In this document: positions 16,901 through 24,562 of the stretch, piece after piece | How positions within the stretch are numbered: the stretch's first letter is position 1 | Layout of the letters: every line of letters begins with the position of its first letter | From: a virus | Direction: 5' to 3' (one strand) | Length of the DNA: 45,414 bases | Virus record (IMG/VR): IMGVR_UViG_3300044837_000044 | Coordinates: 1-45,414 of that record | Position numbers and translations under genes: made by a program | Notes under the pieces: model-generated | What the model was told of the DNA's origin: nothing | What the model saw: only the letters and a program-made list of their open reading frames with translations | The model's database searches: none

Positions 16901-17342
16901 CTATGACGAAGACGCTTCCGACTCGTACACCGATTTCACAGCCTCTTTCTGGGTAAAGGGATATTCCTACGACCGAGATATTCTCCGAGTGGACGGAGAT
17001 GTTCCGCTGTACTTCCAGCTTTTGGATTCGACCCATCTGGATGTTTGCGGATATGGAACGGCCACGCTGACCGCGCTTGGATCGGGATGGAACTACTTAT
17101 TCATAACCAGGGTGGAAGGTTTCTTCACCGTCTACCAAAACGGAGTCCTGAAGACGTTCTCCACCATTTCCGCTAATCTCGCCCCCATGGGCGGCGGAGA
17201 TAAACACGTTGGCCTGTCCAATGGGGATGGGTACATTGCCGATGTCAGGCTTTTCGATTCTGAGAAAACGGTTGCAGCCATGCTTTATTATTACGATAAT
17301 GTAATAAACGAACAGGGCGACATGGTAATGCCCCAGGTGTAA
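13923..17342 (+). CDS. Large tail protein with C-terminal LamG-like domain
   Basis: 1139 residues from GTG 13923, adjacent to the previous TAA. The N-terminus (QNNFNGGMNIDSPASEIRPD) resembles tail stabilisation proteins of podoviruses, which begin with a similar Asn/Gly segment. The body is beta-rich. The last 130 residues (SYTDFTASFWVKGYS, FTVYQNGVL, IADVRLFDSEKT) form a concanavalin/LamG-type module likely to bind sugars. It is probably a tail hub or stabiliser that carries receptor-binding domains. Confidence 0.78.
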   Translation: MSYRLPRKTRPQGDVEIYGGPLKQNNFNGGMNIDSPASEIRPDEIAYGSNVICRERSIESRPGTRAYYHSEQYASGDLQGILELNNSGIVAAVDARLLFKAETGITANLGSPIHKANYVAADLGEYDLGTGDAKICPYNNGCLVFTSSKISFWPGYGGVFQANAPNPVHGLPSSGSAAFKYNYLVTLSRIVTSSGTTRLDRYVSDAILLHESGTNGNRYVSAGTSTARDTDYGVFQQASAIASGSSNTISNTVLKGLFGSQGTPTDDSASPHFTHATIWRTRDYGAAGVALGNSSAIYYWVGDVERDAIFNSAATFTDGFTDDSIQNTGLILKSQQFLPMDPGACGTVCDGWIFVSNRVSSVMNYCQTAGSPELFGYHFKTLQNWKFPSAVSALEFNQDILSIFLRNSTYICNMTSFTTDVSKIQYIPVLNYIKMVDGKIGVSDWGSIDKVDLNTLIAVCSDGTVRTWDTTKWGNDLAFEKVSSEIQKIAAGSVGKFYSGAYYLWYRIDSSSSYTTKLLRYGYGGKAGSGWTYYTNFPQTPLKTGAFIAEGRGGVPRLMVLNASDRKLYWVETFTPFTGAQDVYADGNDPMVRMETDLGFYDPFYEMPGQEISCVVRFRELIGNSEADVLVHDETFNRWRPMVEADGYRSGMSVSMSAYKNGSTTAFETITEQPRTGSLKFTKEIAARRVQLGFATDTSAWRYVGIESKFRSLDKQNYATAGDNSSSESTISYPQFQAEYATDMNLWLTRREEGLDRATGVQMTPAYVGKPVLSTGPDTKSESAYHFSASATARDYTELWNSTNSYWTYDGDQDFATYPGYLATSASGSAPVFNGGALFSYPINNIAAFPLKMRHRLRCLSNNSSTTAFCIFDVVADAGFVGDFLALIVAYDNVTGNYHIEEIGTQNGVPVDNVVDTGIVRVSDVEFVIDIEVNSTGWLLHIINYGFFVAGSGYSFPTVGFIDVNVQRTNAANQGMIKDSRIYTDEGGTADARYDEDASDSYTDFTASFWVKGYSYDRDILRVDGDVPLYFQLLDSTHLDVCGYGTATLTALGSGWNYLFITRVEGFFTVYQNGVLKTFSTISANLAPMGGGDKHVGLSNGDGYIADVRLFDSEKTVAAMLYYYDNVINEQGDMVMPQV

Positions 17343-17343
17343 T

Positions 17344-18777
17344 ATGGCGCAACCAATAAGAAGCGGAAAAAGCAGAGGGGACTTCACCCCGAAGGCGATG
17401 CCAGAACAGAGCGCAAACGCTGCCGTCATTGACATGAATTTCAACGGCTTAAACGCCGTCATTCGTTCCCATTCCGAGCAGATAGCGGCCCTGGCCATAT
17501 CCTTGAACACGGTTTCCTTGACCTCCGTCGGAGGATCTTCCGTATCCGGAGCTAATCCGAGTTCCACCATTGGCCTTGCGGCGGTCAATGGCGCGGCCTC
17601 CACGTTTCTTCGCTCCGATGGAGCCCCGGCTCTTTCCCAGTCCATAGCGCCTACCTGGAGTGCGCTGCATACGTTCACCCTGGCCCCGAAGGTTACCGCT
17701 TTCGCTGGAACCGGGGATCAGATGGTATATGCTGATTCGACGGGTCAGACCGGCGTTCAAGCCATCCCCGGGACGGTTCCCGGTGATCTGAAAATTCAGT
17801 CCACCTCCACTGCTCCTAGCGGGTACACGTATACCGGAAAGATTTTCGACCGGACTTTTCCGTGGACGACCAGCACACTCAACAGCGTAGCCGCCATTGG
17901 TACGGCATATACGAGTTACTTGGGAATATTGTATTGTATTGGTGGAGACACTGGAGCGGCTACGACTTCTATAAATGCTACCTTATCTCTTCTTACCGGA
18001 GAACCACACGCTAACGTCAATAAGCTCGGGGTTCCCTCTGGGTCTCAGTATGCTTCCTTAGAATCAGATGGAGCCGGATTACTCTTTTACTGTGGTGGAG
18101 CTAGCCATGCAGGAACGGCTGTGGATGCTCTGTATGTCTACACCATAAGCGCAAATACTTGGGCAACTCCAGCGGTTATGCCGGGCGTGCGCTGGAAACA
18201 TTGTGCGGCCATCTATTCCGGAGATATGTATGTGTTCGGTGGGGCCAACAATGCTCCTGGTTTGGTAACGGCCACCTATAAACTCAGTCTTGGAGGTGGA
18301 ACTTGGACGAGCGCCGGGGCCACGATGACGACTGCTCGGATCAATCCAAGATGCGGTGTTGTGAACGGGAAAATCTACGTGATAGGAGGGAATACTACCA
18401 CGGGCACCGTAGCCCCGACTGCCGTAAATGAATGCTACGACGTGGCAGCTAATTCCTGGTCAACCAAGGCCCCTCTTCCTATTGCTACTTCAGAGGGAAT
18501 GATCATTACAAAAGGGAACCTAATTTGGTATCTTGGCGGGCAAATTGACGTTGCCGGAACTTACAAGGTTACCAGAAAAACCTGGATTTATGACACCGTT
18601 TCTGATATATGGTATACGGGGCCTAATTTGGCTGTTGGCCGTTCCTCCGGCGTCATAGGCATATCCGGGACGGATCTGGTTATTACCAGAGGCCAAACAA
18701 CCATTGGTACTCCTATTGGAACCACGGAAATCGGAATTTTCCCGCAGGAGCCAGCCTACTTAATGTCGAAGAATTAA
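17344..18777 (+). CDS. Tail fibre-like protein with kelch beta-propeller
   Basis: 477 residues. The N-terminal 120 are helical then Gly/Ser/Ala-rich, as in virion-anchoring parts of tail fibres. From about residue 190, kelch repeats follow: LYCIGGDTG, LLFYCGGAS, DMYVFGGANN, KIYVIGGNTT, LIWYLGGQID, with regular Trp residues and Tyr-Asp pairs (YDTVSDIWY). This should build a propeller, probably for receptor binding. Kelch domains are uncommon in phage tails. Confidence 0.8.
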   Translation: MAQPIRSGKSRGDFTPKAMPEQSANAAVIDMNFNGLNAVIRSHSEQIAALAISLNTVSLTSVGGSSVSGANPSSTIGLAAVNGAASTFLRSDGAPALSQSIAPTWSALHTFTLAPKVTAFAGTGDQMVYADSTGQTGVQAIPGTVPGDLKIQSTSTAPSGYTYTGKIFDRTFPWTTSTLNSVAAIGTAYTSYLGILYCIGGDTGAATTSINATLSLLTGEPHANVNKLGVPSGSQYASLESDGAGLLFYCGGASHAGTAVDALYVYTISANTWATPAVMPGVRWKHCAAIYSGDMYVFGGANNAPGLVTATYKLSLGGGTWTSAGATMTTARINPRCGVVNGKIYVIGGNTTTGTVAPTAVNECYDVAANSWSTKAPLPIATSEGMIITKGNLIWYLGGQIDVAGTYKVTRKTWIYDTVSDIWYTGPNLAVGRSSGVIGISGTDLVITRGQTTIGTPIGTTEIGIFPQEPAYLMSKN

Positions 18778-18781
18778 TGGT

Positions 18782-18800
18782 TTGCGCTTTTTTAGCGTAA
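18782..18800 (+). terminator. Weak hairpin after the tail fibre gene
   Basis: TTGCGCT (18782-18788) pairs with AGCGTAA (18794-18800), seven pairs with one G-U and a five-T loop. No T-run follows on the plus strand, so termination would be weak; it may only mark the transcript end or protect it. Confidence 0.3.
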
Positions 18801-18816
18801 CAAATTCAGATATGGC

Positions 18817-18845
18817 TTGCATTACCGGGCGGAAACTGTTAGAAT
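18817..18845 (+). promoter_or_regulatory. Sigma-70-type promoter
   Basis: TTGCAT (18817-18822), 17-bp spacer, TAGAAT (18840-18845), upstream of the 18879 gene. The same -35 hexamer TTGCAT is used in several minus-strand promoters of this phage. Confidence 0.7.
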
Positions 18846-18878
18846 ATTCATATAAGAAACCAACATCCCGGAGTTTCA

Positions 18879-19415
18879 ATGAAAGTCCCGACTACCCTAC
18901 GTCAAATCCTGTCGAAGGAATTCCATGAAACCTTCAAAAGGGTCATGGAGAATTGGTCCGAAGCGAAGGACATTCACGCCTTCGTCAAGATAGCCCAGTC
19001 GCTCGAAGCAGAGGCCAAGGATTATTCGGCTGTTTTGGCAGAATTAACCAAGAAAACTGGATACGATTGGGAAGGTGAACGGATTGTTGATCTGGACCGA
19101 ATCCAGGATAAGCTGCTCCAGAAGTTCGGCAAGTTCAATGCCAATTCCCAGATCTCGCTGGCCGACGCCCCTGACGAAAAAAAGACCGAATTCCTGTCCG
19201 AAAAAGACAAGGCCGAAGCCTGCATCAAGAAGTACAAGTCGGAAACGGATCTGCTCCTGGACCAGGACTTGGAACTGGACATTCCCCGCCTCTTGAAGGT
19301 TACCCCGAACCATATCAAGAAGGGGCTCACGCCGAGGGATTGCTTTATCCTATCGCCAATTTTCGACTTGTCAGCGGTTTCCGATCCGGTAACGGACGCA
19401 GAAGTGAAGGCGTAA
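18879..19415 (+). CDS. Hypothetical helical protein
   Basis: 178 residues, with CCCGGAG upstream and its own promoter at 18817. Mostly helical and charged, with many Lys, Glu and Asp residues and regular Leu spacing; no domain recognised. Lies after the tail genes and before a small membrane protein. Confidence 0.75.
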   Translation: MKVPTTLRQILSKEFHETFKRVMENWSEAKDIHAFVKIAQSLEAEAKDYSAVLAELTKKTGYDWEGERIVDLDRIQDKLLQKFGKFNANSQISLADAPDEKKTEFLSEKDKAEACIKKYKSETDLLLDQDLELDIPRLLKVTPNHIKKGLTPRDCFILSPIFDLSAVSDPVTDAEVKA

Positions 19416-19418
19416 GCC

Positions 19419-19676
19419 ATGAAGCCGTCTCAATTCTGGTCCGCAGTTCTCGGTTTGCTCATATCCATCCTTGTTCTGTGCGGGTACGCATACAACGTCT
19501 CTTCCTATGCCGCCACGCTCGGGGAGAAAGTTTGGAATCTCCAGCGCCAGCGCGAAGAGGATAAGCATGACATCAAGGAAAACTTGAACTATATTCGAGA
19601 CCGCGTGGACGAAATCGCTAGAGAAATGAAAACCAACCCGGCCGCGGCAAGCTGCGGCCAATGCAAAGACCATTAA
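19419..19676 (+). CDS. Small membrane protein with coiled coil
   Basis: 85 residues: one N-terminal membrane segment (about 8-27, SAVLGLLISILVLCGYAYN) followed by a charged coiled coil (about 38-70) and a Cys-containing tail (CGQC). This shape fits i-spanins and haemolysin XhlA-like proteins; without an adjacent o-spanin lipoprotein I cannot choose. It lies nearly 10 kb from the endolysin. Confidence 0.65.
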   Translation: MKPSQFWSAVLGLLISILVLCGYAYNVSSYAATLGEKVWNLQRQREEDKHDIKENLNYIRDRVDEIAREMKTNPAAASCGQCKDH

Positions 19677-19712
19677 ATGCGTATAATGCGGGATATTGTT
19701 GGCGGGGAAAAA

Positions 19713-20837
19713 ATGGCGAGAGCTTTCAAAACCAGGTTCGACAGCATTTCGGACTTCAATGGTTTTTACATTACTCCGCCTAAGACTCTCGGATGCGACC
19801 ACGGACTTGCCACCGCTCTTCCTTTTCCTGGATTAATAGCTCACAAGTCAGAGGTTTTTGGAATCATCCCGCCTAAAGCAAACGGAAAATGGGAAGAACT
19901 TGTTCGCCGCGGATACCCAACAATTCAGTTTCACAAGTCCGGTGAAATTTACAAAACCCCAATCGCAATCACGCTAAAACTCTGGCTTGACATTGATCTT
20001 GTTAACCCTGGTAACGGTGAAGCCACGTGGTTTTCTCCGATCACTTTTACATCAGATACCTCTGATTTATGGTCTCCGGTATACACCCTTGTAATAGGGG
20101 AAAGTGGTTATCTTTCTTGGGAACACGTACCAACCTTCAGTCAGTCGAATAAAATATACCAAGCCTCTGCTGCGAACGGTGGCCCAAAGTTTCCGATGAA
20201 GAAGCTCGTCAAGCTGGATATTTTTATTGACTCCAATCCAATCACTGGATATGTAAAAGTGTGGCAGGACGGCATTCTCGCATCGCATGCGGACCTACGA
20301 AGCCAAAACGGATTTATTGATCAGATTCACGCCGGTTTTTATTCTCATGCCTCAGTAAGCCGCGGCGTGTGCTATAATACGCTTTTAGAGGGAAAAGAAG
20401 TTTCTTCAGAAGCGGAAGCGGTCTCGTACTTTAATCGCTCCACACTTACTCCGTTTGATGTTGGAATATACAGCGGAAAGGGAAATTCTCTGGTATACCC
20501 CATTAAGCCTATGGAGTCGTATTCCAGGGTATCTATGATCCGAAACGCCTGGGCGGCGAATGGCGGGGACGTGGCTAAGGTGAAGCAGTCTATATCAGTG
20601 GATAATGGCGTAACTTGGATTGATTGGGGAGGATTTACGACTCCTGGCGGAAACATCATCAACAAGGACGGAAACACGATTTCCGGATGCTCATTTGTCA
20701 CCATGTTTCCATTCCCTCAACAAGAGAGCGAAAACCGCTTGATAAAGATGGAAATTGATGCTATACTGCCTATTAGCACCTTGATTGAAATCGAGCTTTC
20801 GGAAAATCGCTTTGAAGTTCAGGAAATACTAAAATGA
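19713..20837 (+). CDS. Virion protein with concanavalin-like jelly-roll domain
   Basis: 374 residues from ATG 19713, chosen for the GGCGGGG upstream; a frame-open ATG at 19677 would add 12 residues. A TATAAT at 19682-19687 may be a -10 box but has no good -35. Residues about 60-230 contain the pattern of a lyase- or lectin-like jelly roll (ITLKLWLDIDL, LGSG-like turns, KLDIFIDSNPITGYVKVW). Probably part of a receptor-binding or depolymerase assembly; no catalytic residues are identified. Confidence 0.65.
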   Translation: MARAFKTRFDSISDFNGFYITPPKTLGCDHGLATALPFPGLIAHKSEVFGIIPPKANGKWEELVRRGYPTIQFHKSGEIYKTPIAITLKLWLDIDLVNPGNGEATWFSPITFTSDTSDLWSPVYTLVIGESGYLSWEHVPTFSQSNKIYQASAANGGPKFPMKKLVKLDIFIDSNPITGYVKVWQDGILASHADLRSQNGFIDQIHAGFYSHASVSRGVCYNTLLEGKEVSSEAEAVSYFNRSTLTPFDVGIYSGKGNSLVYPIKPMESYSRVSMIRNAWAANGGDVAKVKQSISVDNGVTWIDWGGFTTPGGNIINKDGNTISGCSFVTMFPFPQQESENRLIKMEIDAILPISTLIEIELSENRFEVQEILK

Positions 20838-21550
20838 GCATTGGATATGAAGCAATCCAAAGGGCCTCTGGGACGGGCGTTTCCAGCATAGCTTCGCCAG
20901 CAATTACCCCAGTTGGTGATAATCGTCTTCTTATTGCTTTTGGAGGAAACAGCGCTGGGTCCGGCGCTCCTGCCGCTTACTCTGACATGACGTTCGGGGC
21001 TGCCCAAATGGTTCCAAAATGGAATTCCGTACAGCAAACCATCCTCCGTACCGTTGCTGAATATTTAGTTAACCCCTCTCGTACAGGAGCTGCCGTGACT
21101 TATGTTCTGGCGGGGGCTGACGCGCTTTGCTTTGTGGCCGCCATTGCTCTGTCAGGCGTGAACCAAAACGTGCCTATGGATTCAGAATCTGCTGGCTCCG
21201 TCGCCGCTGGCACGGCGGCTGTGGCTGTAACACTTCCTTCTGAGGTTGGTGATTTGGTTGTTGATTTCTTCTTTGGAGGCGGTACTTCCATTGCCATCAA
21301 CAACGGAAATACGCTTCGCGCCAAGATTGAAAATGTATTAGGAGCTTCTGCTGGTGTATCTACTAAGGATGGAGCGGGGTCCGTTACAACCGGTTGGATC
21401 CGAACTGGAACCGCGCTACCCGCTGGAGTGGTAGCCGTAAACGTAAATGCCAGCCGAGGTGTATCTGGAACAAATATATGGCAAGCATACCATTCCGCAC
21501 GAATGGCAAAAATCTTAAAGAAACGCAGAGAAAATGCGGAGGATAAATAA
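20834..21550 (+). CDS. Small-residue-rich virion protein
   Basis: 238 residues, overlapping the previous stop (ATGA) and the next start. Rich in Ala, Gly, Val, Ser and Thr, with alternating beta-type segments, and ending in a basic helix (AKILKKRRENAEDK). Similar beta-sandwich proteins occur beside tail fibres in environmental phages. A head-fibre or tail-associated role is possible; no signature. Confidence 0.65.
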   Translation: MSIGYEAIQRASGTGVSSIASPAITPVGDNRLLIAFGGNSAGSGAPAAYSDMTFGAAQMVPKWNSVQQTILRTVAEYLVNPSRTGAAVTYVLAGADALCFVAAIALSGVNQNVPMDSESAGSVAAGTAAVAVTLPSEVGDLVVDFFFGGGTSIAINNGNTLRAKIENVLGASAGVSTKDGAGSVTTGWIRTGTALPAGVVAVNVNASRGVSGTNIWQAYHSARMAKILKKRRENAEDK

Positions 21551-23853
21551 TGGCTGATACCATCATTCCAAAGCCGGACCCGGCCGTGGAAATAAAGACC
21601 ACTTTTGAACCCACCCCAGTTGCAGCCCCAGCCACGACTGCCCCGGATACGTCCCCGGCCGCCGTAGGCGTGGCCGCTCCCGGCGTGGCCCCAGCCTCCC
21701 AGTCCACCGCCCCTTCCGCTAATAACGTGGCCGCCCCCGGAGTGGCTGATACTCCCAAGAATCCCGCGGCCGACGCCGCCAATGCCAACGCCACCATGGC
21801 ACAGCCCGCCCAGGATCCGTATGCCGCCCAGAAGGCCGCTGCCGCCGGAGCCGCCAAGGCTTCCTCCGCCGCCTCCACGGCTGAAAACGCCAAGGGGCAA
21901 GCCAGTGCCGCCGCCACGGGCGCGGCTGCCGCCACAGCCTCCGATACCGCCTCCAAGAAGGCCGCTGCCCCGGCCACCGCTAAAACCGCAGCCAAGGCCA
22001 CCCAGCAGCCCACCGTATTCACGGATGAAGTGAATAAGGTCGTCAAGAACGCCTTGGACGGAAACGACCCCGTTTTCAAGGTGGCCTACAATAACCTGAT
22101 TACCGGCGTCGGACCCAGGAACCAAGCGGCTCTTTCCAACATGGCCATGAAGCTGAAGCAGTCCAATATGGACGGGCAGGGAGCCGGAGATGCCCTGCTG
22201 GCCATGATGGCTCGCGACAACGAATATACCACGGACCAGCTCGTCGGCCAGCTCTCCCTGGACTCCGCCAAGCGCATCCAGGACATGAATAAGTGGGGAG
22301 TGGACACGGCGAACAAAATGGCCCAGGATGCCGCCACGCAGAAGCGCAACGATCTCCAATCCATGATCAAGCTCGGAAACGTGGACGGAGCCTCCAAGCT
22401 GTTTGCTGACATCTTCCCGGGCGTCCCCTTTAATGCCGCCTCCATCAAGGCCGCGGACCCGGCCAGGGTTGGCGCTTACAACTCGAATATGAAGGTCATT
22501 GACGATCTGGTTCATAACGGCAAGGGCGACGAAGCGAACGCTCTCATGCAGAAGACGGCCGAGATGTTCCCGGAAATGTTCTCCGCGACCGGGGATCCGG
22601 CGGAAGCGCTCGCCTTGGTGAAGAACATCGACTATTCCCAGGAAGCGTGGCAAGCCAAGATCGCCAATAACAGCTCCACCCAGGCCGCCATCCGTACCGC
22701 GGCACTCCAAGGCCCGGCTGGGGAAGCTACGTTGAATTCCTCCATCGACCAATACTTTGCCTCCATCGGCACGCAGGCTGTGGAAAACATCGCCAAGTCC
22801 AGCGTCAAAAGCATGTCCCTGGACGACATCAACGCAGCGCTGGAAGCGGCCGGGATGGCCCCGGTGGCCACCACGGATGAAGCCTCCATGCTCCCCAAGC
22901 AAGACCTCGCTCGCGCCATCACGAAATACAACGCGCAGCAGGATGCCGTCAAAGAAGCGCCTGACCAACTCTTGAGCATCTTCGCTAAGGAAATGCCGTC
23001 TCTGATGACGGATCCGGAAGAGGCCCGCCTTGCGAAGGCATATCTCTCTAATGCCGCGTACAGCTTGGCCACGTCCACGGACGGGAATGTTTCCATTGAC
23101 TCCTTCGACTCGCACGGAGCTATACCGCCCTGGGATCCAGCCTCCGTTTCGGCCCCGTCCTTTCTGGACTGGCCCAAGGCCACTTTCAAAGAAGACGGAA
23201 CTTTTGATCTTCATTACGAAGGGCTTCGTCCTTACGACAAGAACCACAAGGGCGGAGATACCTCCACTCCGGACGGCCAAGATGACGTTCGCTTGGACAA
23301 GGCATACCAGAACTACCTGTATTCCAAGGATACCCCACAGCCCCCGCTGGACATGAAGAAATGGTACTTTGCCTCCAAGGGAGGAACCGCAACTCCGGAT
23401 ACGAAATCGCTCGGCGGAGTTCTCGGCGGGAACGGGGAGGTGAAGCCGGAAGACTTTAAGCCGACCGATGAAACGGATCCGGTTACCGGCGTCCGCACCG
23501 TGACGACCTTGGATCCTCTCACGAAAAAGCCGGTGACGACGAAGACGCCACCCGTCAACCTGTATCAGACCTCCGGCGACATCCAGGCGCAAGGCGTCCA
23601 GGCTTGGTTGGCGTCGAATCCTTCCGGGATGGTGGCCATTTCCCCGGATGGGAAGCAAGCGGCTCAGATTACCGGCAAGACTCGCGATACCGGCATTCCC
23701 ATGGCTGGCCGCGTTCTCGAAGTGAAGAAGGATGGATACGTTGTCTACTTCGACCCTGAACACCAGAATTGGTATCAGACCGGCCATGACGGAAAATGGG
23801 AATATTCCAAGAACTTTGAAGATATGTGGAAATTGAGAGAGAAGGCGGTTTAA
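21550..23853 (+). CDS. Large Ala-rich internal virion (ejection) protein candidate
   Basis: 767 residues. Residues 1-150 are extremely Ala/Pro/Thr-rich and low-complexity; 160-470 are helical; the C-terminal 250 are mixed. It overlaps the previous stop by one base (TAATG) and leads a block of four large genes ending at 28027. Size, composition and neighbours fit the ejection proteins that podoviruses push into the envelope to form a DNA channel. No enzyme motif seen. Confidence 0.65.
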   Translation: MADTIIPKPDPAVEIKTTFEPTPVAAPATTAPDTSPAAVGVAAPGVAPASQSTAPSANNVAAPGVADTPKNPAADAANANATMAQPAQDPYAAQKAAAAGAAKASSAASTAENAKGQASAAATGAAAATASDTASKKAAAPATAKTAAKATQQPTVFTDEVNKVVKNALDGNDPVFKVAYNNLITGVGPRNQAALSNMAMKLKQSNMDGQGAGDALLAMMARDNEYTTDQLVGQLSLDSAKRIQDMNKWGVDTANKMAQDAATQKRNDLQSMIKLGNVDGASKLFADIFPGVPFNAASIKAADPARVGAYNSNMKVIDDLVHNGKGDEANALMQKTAEMFPEMFSATGDPAEALALVKNIDYSQEAWQAKIANNSSTQAAIRTAALQGPAGEATLNSSIDQYFASIGTQAVENIAKSSVKSMSLDDINAALEAAGMAPVATTDEASMLPKQDLARAITKYNAQQDAVKEAPDQLLSIFAKEMPSLMTDPEEARLAKAYLSNAAYSLATSTDGNVSIDSFDSHGAIPPWDPASVSAPSFLDWPKATFKEDGTFDLHYEGLRPYDKNHKGGDTSTPDGQDDVRLDKAYQNYLYSKDTPQPPLDMKKWYFASKGGTATPDTKSLGGVLGGNGEVKPEDFKPTDETDPVTGVRTVTTLDPLTKKPVTTKTPPVNLYQTSGDIQAQGVQAWLASNPSGMVAISPDGKQAAQITGKTRDTGIPMAGRVLEVKKDGYVVYFDPEHQNWYQTGHDGKWEYSKNFEDMWKLREKAV

Positions 23854-23854
23854 A

Positions 23855-24553
23855 ATGGCAGACTACGCAACCCCGTCCCAGCGCTTCGCGCGCCAACCTT
23901 CCGCTTCCGCGCCTTTCCCAGATGCGCTCCCGGAGCAATCTTGGTACGTGCCTCCGGAGCAACCCGGAAAAGCGCAGCCTGTGGCTCAGTCGCAGATGTA
24001 TGCAGCCCCGGCCCCGGCCGCTTCCCGCCCCGGAAGTGCCACAAAGACCGACGCACAGATCCGCGCCGAAGCAGACGCCAAAGCGAACTCCGAAATGGGT
24101 TCCGCCATCTCCGCAGGATTCAGGAATACCGCAGCCCCAGCGACTACAGATGTTGTCTCGAACGTGGTATCCGTCCTCGGAAACACCACCCAGGCCGCCG
24201 CGGCCGGAGCTATGGCAGGGGGACCTGTGGGAGCCGTGGCTGCTGGAGGAATAGCGCTGGTTGCCACCGGATTGAACGCTTGGCTCGGAAACCGGCAGGC
24301 CCGTTCCGAACGAGATCGCCAGAACGCCCTGGCTGCCGCCGCCGCGCGCAAGGACGCCTTGGATAAAGCCGACTTGGAGCGCTGGAAGAACATCACCAGA
24401 TCGGACACTCTGGAAGCCGCCCGCTACGAACGGCAGAAGTACGCCGCCGAGAACTCTCGTCAGCAAATGGAAGCCGTGAAATCCAAGATGAAGAATATTC
24501 TCGCCACGTCCGCAAACGCCAAAGCCCAATGGGCTGCCATGGGATTCAAGTAA
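23855..24553 (+). CDS. Internal virion protein candidate with hydrophobic Gly/Ala segment
   Basis: 232 residues. A long Ala/Gly hydrophobic stretch at about 108-140 (AGAMAGGPVGAVAAGGIALV) could insert into a membrane, and it is followed by a charged helical region. It starts one base after the previous stop. The pattern fits small ejection proteins of the P22 gp7/gp20 kind, by analogy only. Confidence 0.6.
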   Translation: MADYATPSQRFARQPSASAPFPDALPEQSWYVPPEQPGKAQPVAQSQMYAAPAPAASRPGSATKTDAQIRAEADAKANSEMGSAISAGFRNTAAPATTDVVSNVVSVLGNTTQAAAAGAMAGGPVGAVAAGGIALVATGLNAWLGNRQARSERDRQNALAAAAARKDALDKADLERWKNITRSDTLEAARYERQKYAAENSRQQMEAVKSKMKNILATSANAKAQWAAMGFK

Positions 24554-24562
24554 AGGAACGTC

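Noticed and set aside
21100-23787. 895-codon minus-strand ORF opposite the Ala-rich virion protein
   Set aside because: Low-complexity Gly/Arg-rich shadow with no start signal; the plus-strand gene fits operon spacing.
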